The translations under genes and the position numbers were made by a program. From Trichoplusia ni (Eukaryota; Arthropoda; Insecta; Lepidoptera; Noctuidae), in contig NC_039498.1 of NCBI RefSeq assembly GCF_003590095.1, forward strand, positions 2,170,001-2,234,000: a DNA stretch of 64,000 nucleotides, in the 5' to 3' direction. The notes below the pieces were generated by a model, which was not told the origin of the DNA, made no database searches, and was given only the letters and a program-made list of their open reading frames with translations. This document shows positions 14,001 to 29,000 of this stretch, one piece after another; the first letter of the stretch is position 1; every line of letters begins with the position of its first letter.

Positions 14001-17000
14001 GTTTCACTTGTTGTGTGGACCGAAATCTGTAAAATATTCGAAAAAGAGCTTATTTATTTTTATCTACCCCTCCGTGTCCCACTGCTGGGTCAAGTCCTCC
14101 CAAAATTCTTTGTCGATTCCTGTCGGGCCACGCGGTTAAAAAAAAATGATTCTCGAAAAATAGATTGTAATTTAGTAGCTGTTAATTATAAATTAATATG
14201 TATTATAAAAACATATAGTTCTTTATTATTACGACATAGGAGGATACGAATATTTGTTTTATAATTTACAATTTTACAGAGTTAAATATTTATAGTACAA
14301 TCATTTGCTATATACAAAAAAAAAACGCTGCCAGCCTTTTGGGCACACTCCCAGCCGGCAGCGATGCCGGTGAATTTTTTGATGCCTTGATTTAATTATT
14401 GTTAATGTTTTTTTTTGTATATAGCAAATATTTAAAACATATAATTATTGCATATTATTATTTATTCATACATTCATTTTCCAATGAAGGAACATAAAAA
14501 GCATGTTATAGTGGAAAAAATATTTGGACCAAAGAAGAATATTTACGAGGAGTTTCATTTACAAATGTTTCCGCAATATACAATTTATTAACGGTAACAA
14601 AGCAAGCAATAATTAACAAAAACATTTACACGAGTGTATTCAGAACTAACTGGTAAATGAATATTCACGTTCATTTTAGTATAAATAACATTAATTTGAG
14701 TGAACTCAGATCTTTAATTACGTTGTGTGCATAAGGTCGAACTGCACGAAACGAAATTTGTACGTTTTCATGAATCATTGTTACAGAAGAACAAGTAATT
14801 TACCTAGCAGGTCTTAAGGCATTATTTGCATGCCTTCAAAACACTATGACGGGATTAAAATTAATTAACGTCTGGCGCGGACTCTTAACTGACTACAAAG
14901 AGGGGAATTGTGCGAATACTTCTTTTAGAAAAACAAAATAAAAGCAATTCATACCTCCATCGTAAACACTGTACTGGCGACTTATGCCTGTGAGAGCGCC
15001 GATGATATTTGAGCATTTTGCACAAAAATGTTCATTTCAAAGGCGCAACCTGATACGATAACACTAACCGTCGCTAATCACTGCACTGACACTGCGAATA
15101 TTAATTGCCAGCATTCAAGTCAACAGTTACATTTCGAGCACGTAATAAGGTTGTTGTGGGTTGCAATTACTTGAGCATAGTTATTAAAACTAGCCAGTGA
15201 CCTACAATGCGTGTGCGCCTACTGTTATGTTACGCTTGGATAGTAAATCTCTTACGCCGATCTGCTTCTCCTGGACGTTATCTCACAATTAATTCAATAG
15301 ATGCGATACAATCCCGCGCTCTCTACACCAGGCTTCTGTTTATAAATAATTATGTCGCGTCATAATACTGGATAAAATTCTTTATGTCATCATAATGCAG
15401 GTCATTATTTCAACAATCTGTGGATACCAGAGACATAATGATGTTTTTCAAGACATTTTTAAACATGCGAGTATAAAAATAATTCGAAATCTTATAAATT
15501 TGGTAAGTATTTGTTAACATAGGTATCCTAAATTATCACACTAGTTTCAAAGCTGAATTAAAATTGTCATAAATGAGAATTGCCCATTAACAACATGTTT
15601 TATAATGGCATTATAAAAACTCTTAGATTTATCCTTTTTGAGCTATAATTAATAGTAGTTTATATGAAATACACCTTTTAGAGCTTTTAACCGCCTTTCA
15701 ATCAAATGTTTAATAGCGAATAACTTTTCAAACAACATCTTCCGACAGCCTATTCGTGTCTATAATACGAACATAGACATAGGACTCTAAGAAACTTCTG
15801 ATTTTAGAAGTTTGCAATTCTCACTGGATAGTTCCTGTCCAAATAGATTGATTAAAAATTTAAGCAGCTGATCAAGTTTTGCGACATTGGTTTATACGAA
15901 TGTACTTATATTCCAATGATTGTTTTGTGCTAGTATCAAACAGGGAATAAGTTTCGCAATAGCGCGGGCAACATCCCGTCTTTGTTCGAGGGCCGGCCAA
16001 CTAGGCTACGACAAATTACTTTAATTTTAATGATTAGCGTATTTGCAAGGCTGCGTGACAGACTTCGCAATCACGTCAACTAAGAAACGGTACTTTTAAA
16101 GTTTTCAATGGCGCGTTGAATTGAGCGGTTTATTGTTAGACCTGTATAAGAGAATATAGCGAGTGTATACACAGAGTTTACGATTGTGTATTGGTTTAGT
16201 GTACGCGCGTTTGTTATCCATAACAATTGTATGAAATATGAAGTTAAATCTTTAGATTAGCACCATGTTAGTTGCTTGTTTTTATGATGGATCATGTCTT
16301 CATTGATTAAATCATCATACATTTTTCAAGAAGATTTACGACTTTTTCTGTTTAATGGCGAATATTTTCCGCAAAAAGATGTCCGGTGTTTTTCTAGACC
16401 AAAATTGCTATGACAGAAGTAACCGACTAACAAGAACAATATTATGTGTGTGCACGCCGATTGTAAATGTAGATAACGTAAGCCACCAGTGAGACGCGAG
16501 CTGCGTGGCTAATTCGAAGAAAGTTCCCGCAATTCCTATATTTTGCCAACATAACACTATCTACTTGTCACACAAAACCAGTTGCCTCGGTGCAATCGTG
16601 CAACCATCTCTGACAATGATCACGACATGTTGTAAAAATGTGAGCAACTCCCATAATACGTCGCACGCTTTAATGAAAGCTTCGTACTAGAATATTTCGA
16701 CGTGTATGATCACTTGATTAAAAGCTCGCATTTATATTTTCTCTAGAGCACGCAGATCCAGACTTCTAACATTTTGGATATGAAATGGATATCCCTAACA
16801 GCAGATGTTTTGTTTATTCTAAGCTCTAGAGTAATAACATAGACGTAAAGTTTGTGATGTCTGTGTCTGTCTGCAGGTTTATTGAAAAGTTCTTTTACTG
16901 AATGAAATCCGAGTATATTCGAGAGCCACAGCTTAAATATACATTTTCCTTGACTTTATTAAACCTAGAGGTTGATCTTCGATTCGCGACTCCGCCACAG

Positions 17001-20000
17001 CGAAACCATAAATAATTTTGTTTAGGTTCGAAAAGATTTATTTTTCCTAGATTATTGCTCGATGCGGTATAAATTATAGCTTTTTTTATAAATTTATAAG
17101 GATCGTAATTTCTACTGTCCTATAATAACGACAAGCTGTGTAAAACTAGACAGTAAAATTGAATGGTACTAATAGTTACAACCTCATTCCGCAAAACGAA
17201 ATATTAATAAAGGAAATTCGCGAAAAGCGATTGTTTAACTATGTGTTAATTATGGAAGTATTAATCATGTATAGACAAGGAGATGCGAGCATTCCGGTGA
17301 ACAAGACGGTTTCTAGTGTCGCCGGAGCGAGGCGCATTCCGCACGCGTCGGCGGCCAATCGGAACCGACAGATTTCCACCACATTCGTGCCAGCCTCGTT
17401 CTTATGCACTATTCATATGATAAACAAGTTGTGTCACAGCACTGCGCGAGCTGTTATCGGAGGGAAGTGCTGTCTCTGCGGTAAGACAAGAAGTAACAAC
17501 TACCAAATTACACGTGCTACAATTTTGAGGGGCTTCTTCTCCATTAGTTTAACATTATAGTACAGCAGCCTGCACTATTTTAATTACATTCTTAGTCTAG
17601 GATCTGTACGTTCTTTTATCTTGGTTCTTAGGCAAAAAGACGAAAGAAAAAAGAAAAAAGCTGCTCAAAGGAGCGGGAAGGCTTCATAGCAAGACTTTGT
17701 TTAAAAGGTTTCAGAGATCACGAAGCCAAACATAATATTCTTTACAAAAGCAACGCATTTTGATTTTCCCATTGGAATCGAACTGGCTGTACCGTGTAAT
17801 CATTATACCATAACTAGTACCATTATGAGGCCAATGACACTGTCATCCCTTGTAAATTACAACGTACCTCTTCTTGTAAAATATTAATACATGTTTTAAG
17901 AATTTCTATATCATAAACGCAGGTATTTATGAGCCCGTAAATCATTGCATATTAATGATTATTATTATAGTCAGTCTTCATTGATGGAAAGTAAGATTAA
18001 TAACTAAACAAGATTCTAATCTATTTCATATTTTACAGAAAAAACACATAGTAGAGGTAAATTAGCTATTAAATAGCAATAAACAAAGATATGAATAAGT
18101 CTCTCGTTAATGGAGTAGAAATCAAAAGGCGATAGCTGTTAAGTACAGTAGTAAACCAAAATGACGTGGGAGGGGGGCCAGCGGCGTGTGTGCTTCGGCT
18201 GTTTTAATTTTATGACCATTGAACATCGTAAAAATTCTGCTCATGATGCCAACTGCAGCCCTTGAGAAGTGAGTTCTAGCTACCGGACAATTAGGGCTCA
18301 GTGGTAGTTTTATGGGCAGTTAAAACACATCCATCGACGGACATTTTATATCCGGTTTTAATGGCGCGAACCAGCAGTGCATCGGGATTAAAAAGTAACC
18401 ATCGGGCGCCTTCCTGACCCCGACGCAGGACGCACGCCGCCGCCTCGCTAACAATTTACTCGACTGCACGCTCATTGTGACGCCCCGTACCGTTGTAATT
18501 TGTATTACAAACGCTGTCTTTTGCTGCATAAGTATTGTATATGTGTAGACCTCATTGCTGTAATTCACAATAGCGGTCAAGCATTAAAGAGTAATAAAAT
18601 ACGATGAACAATAACAACAATAAAATGGAAATCTTAACTTATTTGTATAGAGGTGCAAAGGAGTATTAAATAGGTTGCTGATTTGTTTCGTGACTAGGTA
18701 GATATTAATTGATATTATATCTTCGAACAAAGACACGTGCGGATCAGGCAACTCTAGTCTAGTTTTGTTATCAAAACTGATCCATACAATGTGTTGAAGA
18801 TTAATTGTTACAAGAGGTTATAGATAATATGACAACTGCTAAGTATTATCATAACGATTTGAGGGTGAAGATCGCTGGCGCCCATTGTCACAATGTGCCT
18901 GCATACGTTAGCACTCTCAAACGAGACGGCTTTTTTTGATAAACACATTCTGCACTTGCATTCTTGCAGCAGCGGTTACGTCAACGCACGAAGGACATCA
19001 GATATCAAACGTAACAAAGCGAGAGAGCAAATTAATAACAATGACACACTAGCGGACTACCGAACTGATCATAAGCAGTTGAGTCGGTTTTTGTGGATCA
19101 TAATTACCGCAACGAGCGAATCGGGATAATTACCTTTACGATTTGAAAGTGTTTCGTTGACAATATTTTAAAACAAACACAAAGATTTCCTAACCAATTA
19201 AACTTAATGATATCGATTAGTGTGAATTACTGTGAATGCAGTAGTTCTTTAAAGACAAGAAAACACAGAAATCCGTCAAATTAAAAGAAAATAAGGAAAA
19301 CGTTTACTACGAAATGCATGTAGTATAATCAATTAGCTACGGCTACTTTCTATGTGCGAGCACACAAATTGCATGACTAGCCCCTGACAGGACATCGGAA
19401 TATATAAATTATTACACGGATTTAAACGTGAACGTTCATGCAAAGCGTGGACATGCGAATTGAATTTGCATTACATGTGAAAAGGATTATTCCATCGATA
19501 AAACCAAACACTTGATCCTACAACTAACTGATTAATGCAGCTTAGACAGTAAACTCCTGTGTTTTTTTCTACTAGCACTTTTGATGATTTAACCAGGTGT
19601 TAGTACTCTGTATGTACTGAGATACGCACCCCCTGAGTCATGAGAGTGGCCAAAGAAATTTAATGTTGTAAAATTGTGAAATATCGACACATCTAGTAGT
19701 TTCCGATTGCTAAACAATACGAAGCAACAAGTTACAGCAGATACTCAATAAAAAAATCTTTGTCAATGAGATTTCGAAACAGATATTTCCCGAGAATACA
19801 ACTAGATCGTAAAGAAAGCTTTCACAATACCTATGAACAGCGAGATTCGATAATTACGTGTAGACAATAGTTCCGCGTAAGTAGTAAAGACACATTGCAC
19901 CGTGTTTCTGTTTCTATATCTTGCATTTTGAAAGAAGTACAACTAAATCGCCTCTATAACCTATTTGAAAATATTTATCAATTCTATTCAACGTGCTTTA

Positions 20001-23000
20001 GCGTAGCGTTGAGGTCTTTTGTATTAATGAAAACTATGTAATGAGGTTGCAAAGCCAAGTTTCTAACACCGTCACGAAAGGAAAACTTGGCAAAGGTAGT
20101 CTGAAGAAATAATCAACGGAGGCTTATATAAATAACGATGCTTAGGTATGCTACAACGGTACACGACAGTACGACGAAATAGTGCACTCAAACTTCTTTA
20201 TTAAATGTTGCTGAGTGCATGCGAACAGATGGAAAGTGAAACGCTGGCGGTTGAACGAGGGCGGAGGGCGGGAGTGACGGTCCTTGCAACAAAACGAGAA
20301 ACAATCCTCTACATAATTATTAGCCCCCGCACAACGCTCTTTAAGATCCCATTAAGAGAACTTACAACGACTCATTCAAGTTGCCCTCAGTCATTCAAAT
20401 AAAAACAGTCAAATTGCTAACGATTTGATTGATTGCGTCATTCAAAGTCGATGTGAAATAGCAGTTGAGAAATTGTCGGACGAGAAAACTAAAACATAAC
20501 CAAGAGCATTTCATAGGCAGGAAAACCTGTCAGCATACCATTACGTACAATTAAACCGTGAGAAAATGTCGTGATTCCATAGTAATAAAACAAATCAGTC
20601 CGTAAGATTATTGTAGCAATCGATTTTAAACAAAGATTGTTATTTGCACTTTCGAATTGTAATAGCAGGAGAATTTTTCCCATATCAGAGCGCAGTACAA
20701 TGATTTTCCATAACGTAATATAATAACAGATGGTGGGTGGCGGACTGGCGGTATCGAGTTGGGAACAATCGAGACTATTTGTCGAGAGGGTATTTGTATC
20801 GGTATCTACTATCGTGGTGCACGTAGATAGGGTCTGGCCGTCGCCGCCGCCCCTGTACCGGCGGGGGTCTGCGCGTCCTTAACCGTAGCAACGGCCGGAA
20901 GAGACGATTGTGAGACAATTTAAATCACTCTCTGCGACCGTCACCCATTGTTGCCGACTTCCCGGCTACAATCGTTACGTCGTCTATTACAGAGCAAAAA
21001 TATGAATGACTCGATACACCGTTTATTGAATTAGCGGACCGAGTTGAAAGTCATTACTAGCAGAGTTATACCCAAGGCAAGTGCACGCAAACAACTGCGC
21101 TTATTTCATTTTTATTACACAAACAATATAATACACGACGAATTTAGAGTACCTACCTAATAATTTTAAATGTAATACTGCAATATGAATCATTTGAATA
21201 ATAAAAAGTGACAGCATGATAAAAAAGTCAATTAAAAAGGCTCTTAATACTTTTAGCAAAGTAATTATGTTAACATTACTTAACCAGTATTTCAACAACT
21301 GAAACATTCAACAATAGCGAAGCGTAAAATTCGGTACTAGCAGTTCTCGTCACGCGGGCTTATCGATTACATCTAAGAGAAAGGTTAAGACCGAGCGAGA
21401 GAAAAATGTCTAAGACTGCTTATTAACATCTAGACTTCCTATTATATGAATACCGCATTGTGCGCTAAGTTAACGTAACAAGCGAGGAGGCGGGATCGCT
21501 CTGCTAATGTTGACAGAGTCTGGTCAGAAGCCGTCTAATATAGGGGAACAACGTGGACTTGGTAGACGAGAGCAAACAAATCCACATCTGTTCAATATTC
21601 CGCGGCCGATGACGGCTGAAGTACTTTCTTTATAAAGGAACAATTCCAAGTTCAAATATAATTAGATTGATCTGTTTCTAAAACATATTCAGGTAAATCA
21701 GGGTTTTTGTAACTGCTATAAGTACACTGCTTCGCGCAATATATTCTCGTTTTAAGTTTTAAGAACTCTACAATGTACCTAGACGAATTATAAAAAAAAA
21801 ACGGAGCAAACGGACAGCAGTGCCTGATAAGAATCAATTAAGTAGCAGAAACTTTTAATTCAACTCCTGAACTTCTTCAGAACATCACGAAAATAGCTTT
21901 ACAACCATTTTCTGCCACTATTGAGATATCTATCGCTTCTGACACTTAATAGGAGCTCAGCTTGACACCCGCGACCTAACCGTAATCTAACTTCGCGATC
22001 TTCATTATTCTCATTCAAGTGTGCGGATATCCGTTTACGTCAATATCCATTCTTCGCAGAACATTGTATTTACCACACATTTACATCATAATCTTAAACT
22101 TCATACCGCTAATGCATATTTATGAGTGTATAATAAGATGTTGAACGGTTTCGCCGAAAGGCGTAAGAGACTACGTTTTAAGGAATATGGCTAGCGTCTA
22201 ACATCACGCGCAATTAGCCTTTGTTCCAGACCTCGCAGAGCTAAGACCGTTGCCTATTGACCCCTTTTCGAAGTGGTACACATTAGCGGAACAAAAGCCA
22301 TCAAAGCATTGAAAGATGTTTAGATCTTACACCAACAGTCAGCTGTCTCAAGATAGACGTGACAACAAAACACAAGCAACGGTCCGTAGGAAATAAAAAT
22401 AAATATTGAAGAATGACAAAGTTGAAATAAATAATTCTTTTTCGTTTCATTAGCACTACGAATCTTTCAAATCTATCTGAAAAGGATCAAGAATAAGCAT
22501 CAAGAACTATTCTACATCATGACATAAATTAAATTAAATTGATAATGAACTGAAAAACGCTGAGCAATTAATCGGGCTGGCTTGCATTTAACATTCTAGT
22601 ATTCAAGATGTCCCGGAGCTATGACATCCCCGGTAATCCTTCTGATAGCATTAATTAATTTTCCTTCTGTCTCGTATAAAATGGAAATTTTATGCTTTTA
22701 CAACCGTGATCATCCTCGTGAAACCTAATGAACAGTAGGGCTGTACCTATAGTGCCGATGGACAACGCGGACGAATCAATATTTAATTAGGCTGTTCTAT
22801 AAGTTAACACGTTATTTTTGTTCGACAAGTTATTCCAGTAAATGCGTGTTTTAATATGTTATAACGACTACGCTTTTGGCTAAATATTTTTAAAATCATC
22901 ATCTGTTTGAAAAGTCACCCGAGGACAAACATTTATGATAAACCTTACCGAGACAGGTTATAAATAAATGTAGAGTTTCCGTGTATGCAGAATCATTTAT

Positions 23001-26000
23001 GATAGCGATAATTATTTTAGATTGTGCGGTGTGCACGCTTTAATGTAACAGTACTACCACTTACCGATAGATATACCGTTTGTCATAAACTTAATTAACA
23101 CACATTGTTGTCCATTCGCAAACATGCAGATTAAAGAATTTATAATTGTTATTATAATCAGCGAACGGGTGTTCCAAAGTTAGAAATTGACGATTAAAAA
23201 AAATGGTAATAATTTATATATAATAATAGCTATTTTTGTAAAACCATTTACTTATGTAACCATTCCTGATAACCATCTATTTTTACTTTTGTAAAATAAC
23301 TGACGAGAATGCTCTTTCACATAAAAACGCGACACCGCAAGTACTAATATCAACTTACAAAAACAAAGTGCGGCAAAATGAATAATATAATTTTACAATG
23401 AAATAGACAAAACAAATGGCACCAAGCGCGAACGTTCACAACAGCGGGGTGGAATTTCAGCTTTTGCCATCGTCGCGTAAAAAAAACATTTGACAGAACT
23501 TAATAACTACCTATTCGTTTAGTTTGTTGTGGCAATTTCTATCACAGCTAACATCACAGTTCACTATTTCAAAAGCTAGAATACCCTTTGACCTTTGGCA
23601 AGCGCTTTGCGATCTCATTTTGCAGGGATTTTACGTTATCTTTTTCTCTTTTCTTTGTAATGCAGGCAATTAATGAAAAACAAACAAAGCAGAATATCTG
23701 CCAGTAACAGGAATTAATATAGGATGGAAAACAAGTAAAGCGCATCACAGTCAGCTTAGATTCTTTTAGGGGGGAAATAATACCTTTGTATTCCTGCAAT
23801 CCTATTACCATCTCTTAACAGTTTCAAACGGATTCAATTAATAAAATTAACTGGCTTCAGTAATATGAATGCATAAAATGTATCTCATGTGTTTGCCCTG
23901 CGGCAAGGGGAATCGTCAAAGAGAGTTTTTTACTTTTGTTTATTTAATAAACATTATGGAGAACTTATAGCTAAAATGTTAATGAAAACGTATTGCTGTT
24001 TTGCGTAATGTTTTGGTGATCAACTCCTACCAGTTCTTTTGTATTCAGGAAATAATGGGAAAAGTATTATATTCAAAGATGGAAAGGTAATTAATACATC
24101 GTATTTCTTATAAAGTATTACAAATGTGAATACCTTAACGGGGATTCTTAATGCTATAAATTGTTTTCAAACGAACTAGGGAACTGTCGTATTTGTGAAT
24201 ATTGTAATTTTGTTAAGCAGATTTACTGGAAAATGAATTCGCTATGTCAACTTGTGAGTGACATTTTATGATAAAAATGATATACCTGCGTACCTAACGC
24301 TTCGAGATTCGAAATGTATGTTTGTCTTCAATATTTTAATAGTAATAGGTAATTGTTATAAGCTATTAATCTCGGTCTAATAACTTTTGTTCATTATTGT
24401 AAATATTAAACCTACTTTTAGTAGCCATTTTTTACTATTAAATTAATACAGATACAGATCATAATTTCTATCAGATAGATGGTTACAATCAATTATTATT
24501 CCCATACAAGCGTTACCTTTTTATTATTAATATACTCGTGTTTAACTATGTCGTAAACTACATAGTTCTAAGTAATCAAAATATAACTTCTAATAGTTGG
24601 TAAAGTAGTAAATGTAGAATATATGTCGTTGCCAAGGTATGGTGCAATTACAGTCATTACCAAATAGCAAACGTATTTGTAACATAAAAATGTCTACGAC
24701 AACCTTAATAGGATGTTTTATTTTTACGATTTGCTAACTTCTAAAAAAACTTAAAAAAAAAAATTTGAATTTAAGCGAAGGTTGTTCTTCAATCAATAAA
24801 ATAATACTCTCGCTGCTAGCACGCGTCATAAATAAAGATTCTACACAACAGCCGAAAGTGATTAGTTATTTTCTATTGTCATAACTTTGCAAATACAAAT
24901 AAAGCATATTGATAAACATTACAAATACAAAGAGGCGTGCAGCTACAAAATCTTTTGATTTCCCTCTACACCAACACTGACATTGATGAAAATCTCTTTG
25001 ATTCATACGCCCCAAAGATTTAAGGGGAGAATGCATCGGTTGAGGCGTGCAGTTAGTGAATTAAACTAAACATAGACCGGGAGTTGTGATCAAACAGGAA
25101 TACGATATTGATTTAGATGTTTCAGTATGTGCTAAGCACTTAAGGAACTCAAGGGAAAATGCACAGTTCTCCTGTTTTCAACTAATACTACTAAAAGCTA
25201 CGTTTTATCAGAGCGCATGGAAAAAAGTAATGCATATTTTTTAACATGATCCTAAACGTGTCGGAAGCCTGGTTGTAGTCTCTAATTTGGTTTGTGTCGA
25301 CAGTGGGGACATTGCAAATTGCTATTATTAAATCAGTGGACGTCAACGCCGAGACTAACTTAATCCCCTCGACGGAAATTCAATCATACCTACCAGTGCC
25401 GGCTATCGATATAATTAAAAGGGGGCCGTTACTACTGACCATCGATATAAAACCCGGCAGACAACGATAAAAATCTTAAACATCTAAAATTATATGTTAT
25501 TGTAAATAATCCTTCCTGCTGATTAAAGGTCATTACATCAATAGAAAATTTACTGACGCAACTACAATGCCATAGATCCCATAAAACATACCATCGTCGC
25601 TAAACATAGGCGAATTAATATGAACGGTCTGTCACGCTTGATCGCAAAGCTGCTTCGAAAAACTTAATACTAAGCATACAAAATATAACAATACAAAATC
25701 ATAAAAATAATTAAACACTATCACAAAAAACCGATACACAAAACAACACGCCGTATAACTTAAAAAAAACAATGCTGGCAATTAATTTTCAACCAAATAA
25801 AATAGAAGAAAACTGAAATAAAATAATAAATAAGTACGTTCGAAAAACAATATAAGATTGGCGCGAAATCGCGTTAGTATCGTTGTGGAGCGCAAAGCGT
25901 ACGTCACTCCGCGCTCTTTACCGAGTGAGGACTGTGCAGCGTGCGAGATGCAGGCGCCGAGACTCGAGCCTGTAACCGGTGCACGGCGGACGCGGCAAGC

Positions 26001-29000
26001 GGCCAAGCTGTGCACCTCGACAAGAAATCGCGACAAGAAAATCATGCGGTACGGTGAAACGCCACGAAAGTCTACTGCTACTCAGACTTAAAACACCGAC
26101 TAAAATTATTAATTTAATTATCAATAAATTTCGTAAAAAAATCTTACAGATTAATATAATTTAAGTTAATGCACTTACGTCAAATGTGTAGATAAAAACA
26201 GTTGTCTGTATCTCTTTCGCAATAGCAATACACTCGATATGCTTACACGTCTGTAATGAACACTCACTGGTTACATGGTAATGCACTGAACGGTCAAATA
26301 TCACATAATAATATTTTTTTGCAGAATACACAGTTTTACACAATTTTCCTTCGTGTGTCGTCGCTGTAACACCGAATGCCTCAATGTTTTCGGAGGTAAG
26401 TGTTAATGGCGGCGACACGGTGTATACTAAAATTAGTTTACAATAACTGCATTGTTAAAATACAACGCAATGTTACCCGTTTCGTTTGTATATTCATTTC
26501 TTATGATTCAACGGGTGATTCTACATTATACATACACATTTGGCGTCACAAAGTGTACTGACGTCTTTCACAAAAACTCTTTAATTAATTAAGTAATGTG
26601 TTTATGAAACAAACAGATCGTTGTAATGATAACATATTAACTTTTAAGTTATGCGTAAAGTTAAACATCACTTTACATATAGTCGTTCCGCTCTCACTTG
26701 ACTCAGACCCACTCGGTGTTTATAGATGAAAACCGAAGGTAAGTCAACCGCCTGACGTGTTCACTTCGCTTAACGATAAGCATATTGACACTATTGTCAG
26801 TTAAGGAGCATATAAGCAAACCTTTATTATACATATATACTTGGATGTACAAGTGATTCTTTAAATAACTTAAGCATTTAACTGTACTCGTGTAGTGCGT
26901 TAGTTTATTCGCAATATTTTTTCAATAAACGTAATTGAGAGATCGTCAAACAGCATAAACATTACGGAGAGAACAAATAGGACGGGGAGCTTAGGCTTTT
27001 GTTATTCACGTCCCCCGATCCCGAGTAAAAAATAAACAACATTACTAGGCGGCCGCGTCGCTTTTTGAGTACGTAGTGTGCATACAAAAGTTTTGTATAG
27101 TAACAGCTAACTTCAACGATATATCGCTCATTTATTACTGAATTATTATTAAATTAATAGTTTATTATTCTGCGAATAGTATAGATTCTTTAAGCTAGTT
27201 TGATTGGACTTGAAACACTTAAATGCTATCTATATAAATCAATCTCAATATTATTTTGGCACAGTTAAATGTTATTTATATCAAATGCGTGTCTTGAAAA
27301 GAAAACGTTCGAGTTAAGTAACGTACTGTAAGTTTGATAGAAATCTTTCGAAGTTAGCGTTACTTCGTGCAATTCATCATTTAAGAATTTTTCTTAAGGA
27401 ATTTATGATAGGTGATCCATTTCTATTTAACGTGTTCTCATATAATAGTACTATTTCGAGTATTGTATAAACAATAAAATATTTTTATTTAATTTTCTTG
27501 CTACGTATCCAGTCATTAGGGTATGGAATGGTGTAATTAATTTGGTAGAACATATTTAGTACGAATTTGAATATGACATGGATAACTGATTATTTTCAAA
27601 TCCGTGCACAGAGAGTCGCTACCGGAATAGACATAACACTATTGTTATTTACCACTATAAACTATAAAACAACGTGTACTCGACATTATATAGTAATCAT
27701 CGCCTTAATTATTTTGAATCATATAAAACCACATCGAGCAGTGAAATTAATTGTTTGTAATTATAGGTTAGGAGTTGTATGGCTGTTCTAATTTTAAGCT
27801 TGTAAGTGGCGTCGCGAAATAGCGCTACCAAGCTTGGCCTGCCATTGTTCAACGGGTCCCAGTCATCCCATAGGAGCCCGCCGTCGCCATGTCCACTTTT
27901 CCTGTTACGGTAAACAAGTTAGACAGGGGCTGATTCATTTTATATTGCGAACCAATTATTTATAATGCTACAAACAAGTATGGCTATAAAAGGAACACTA
28001 GAAGCACTGCTATTAGCTTTACATATTTTCTATTAAAAAGTTGTTACTGCCAAATTTAGATGATTCTCAACATTTTTCTGTCGCGACAAGACGTTTGACG
28101 AACAAATCTCTTTAGCTTGCGAGCGTGGAGTAGCCCGACGCCTAGTAATTGTAAGTATTTTTAATCCTCATTAAAAACTTGAACGTAGGTAATGCGATTA
28201 TCAGGAGTATTGAACCTAAATACTCCACAGATCACTGACGAACCAGCAACTTAGTCATATTATGTGCAATTTCGTATTGCAAACTCGCTTGAGTCAACGA
28301 AACGGCAAGTTTTTCACGCATTGAGTAAGTGGGTACGCGCGCGACGGAAGCACGTCGAGTTCTCTGACCTTTTAGGGACTACGTCTCGGTATATTGAAAG
28401 CCTCTATAGAGGATATAACGAAATTAATAGCAGACAAGTATGGAATCGAATTATTAATTTACTTTAAGTTTTGGAACTAAGACCAAGCGAGAGACTGAAG
28501 TGAACGGCGGCTCTCGAATCGAGGAGCCGCGGCTCACCACGAGATGACTAACGATAACATCCAAGATTATGATGATTATGATTAATGCAACTGTTTTTTA
28601 CTTCGTTTATAAGCACACGTAATGAGCAATTACGATTTTCCAGGCGTAACGTTAACTAATCAGCAACGTATTGATTTTTCGTGTCGAAATCATTTGCGTT
28701 TTGCGGTGTTTGGACGATGGATGGATGTAAACATTGCATCAAAACCGTGCAAATTTCAAAATTACTGCCAGATAAATGTTTGCCTTTTGCTTCAAGCGCT
28801 TTATGTGTTCAGTCTACGTGTCAAAGGGAATTTATTGGAAATACCGTTGGGTCCCTGTAAGTTGCTTTATTAATTACACATGCGTTTCAAACGCTAAAGG
28901 GTTTGTTTGAAAATTGATTTTTGTTTTTTGCAGACTGAAATTGAACCAGGAAAATCGTCCTTTGATTAAGGGGCATCAATATTTTCGAACCTATTTTTAA

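Noticed and set aside
17159..17560. 133-codon plus-strand open frame in the large trio intron, partly GC-rich.
   Set aside because: It opens at TTG, has no recognisable domain, splice context or transcript signals, and random open frames of this size are expected in 21 kb. A regulatory island is as likely.
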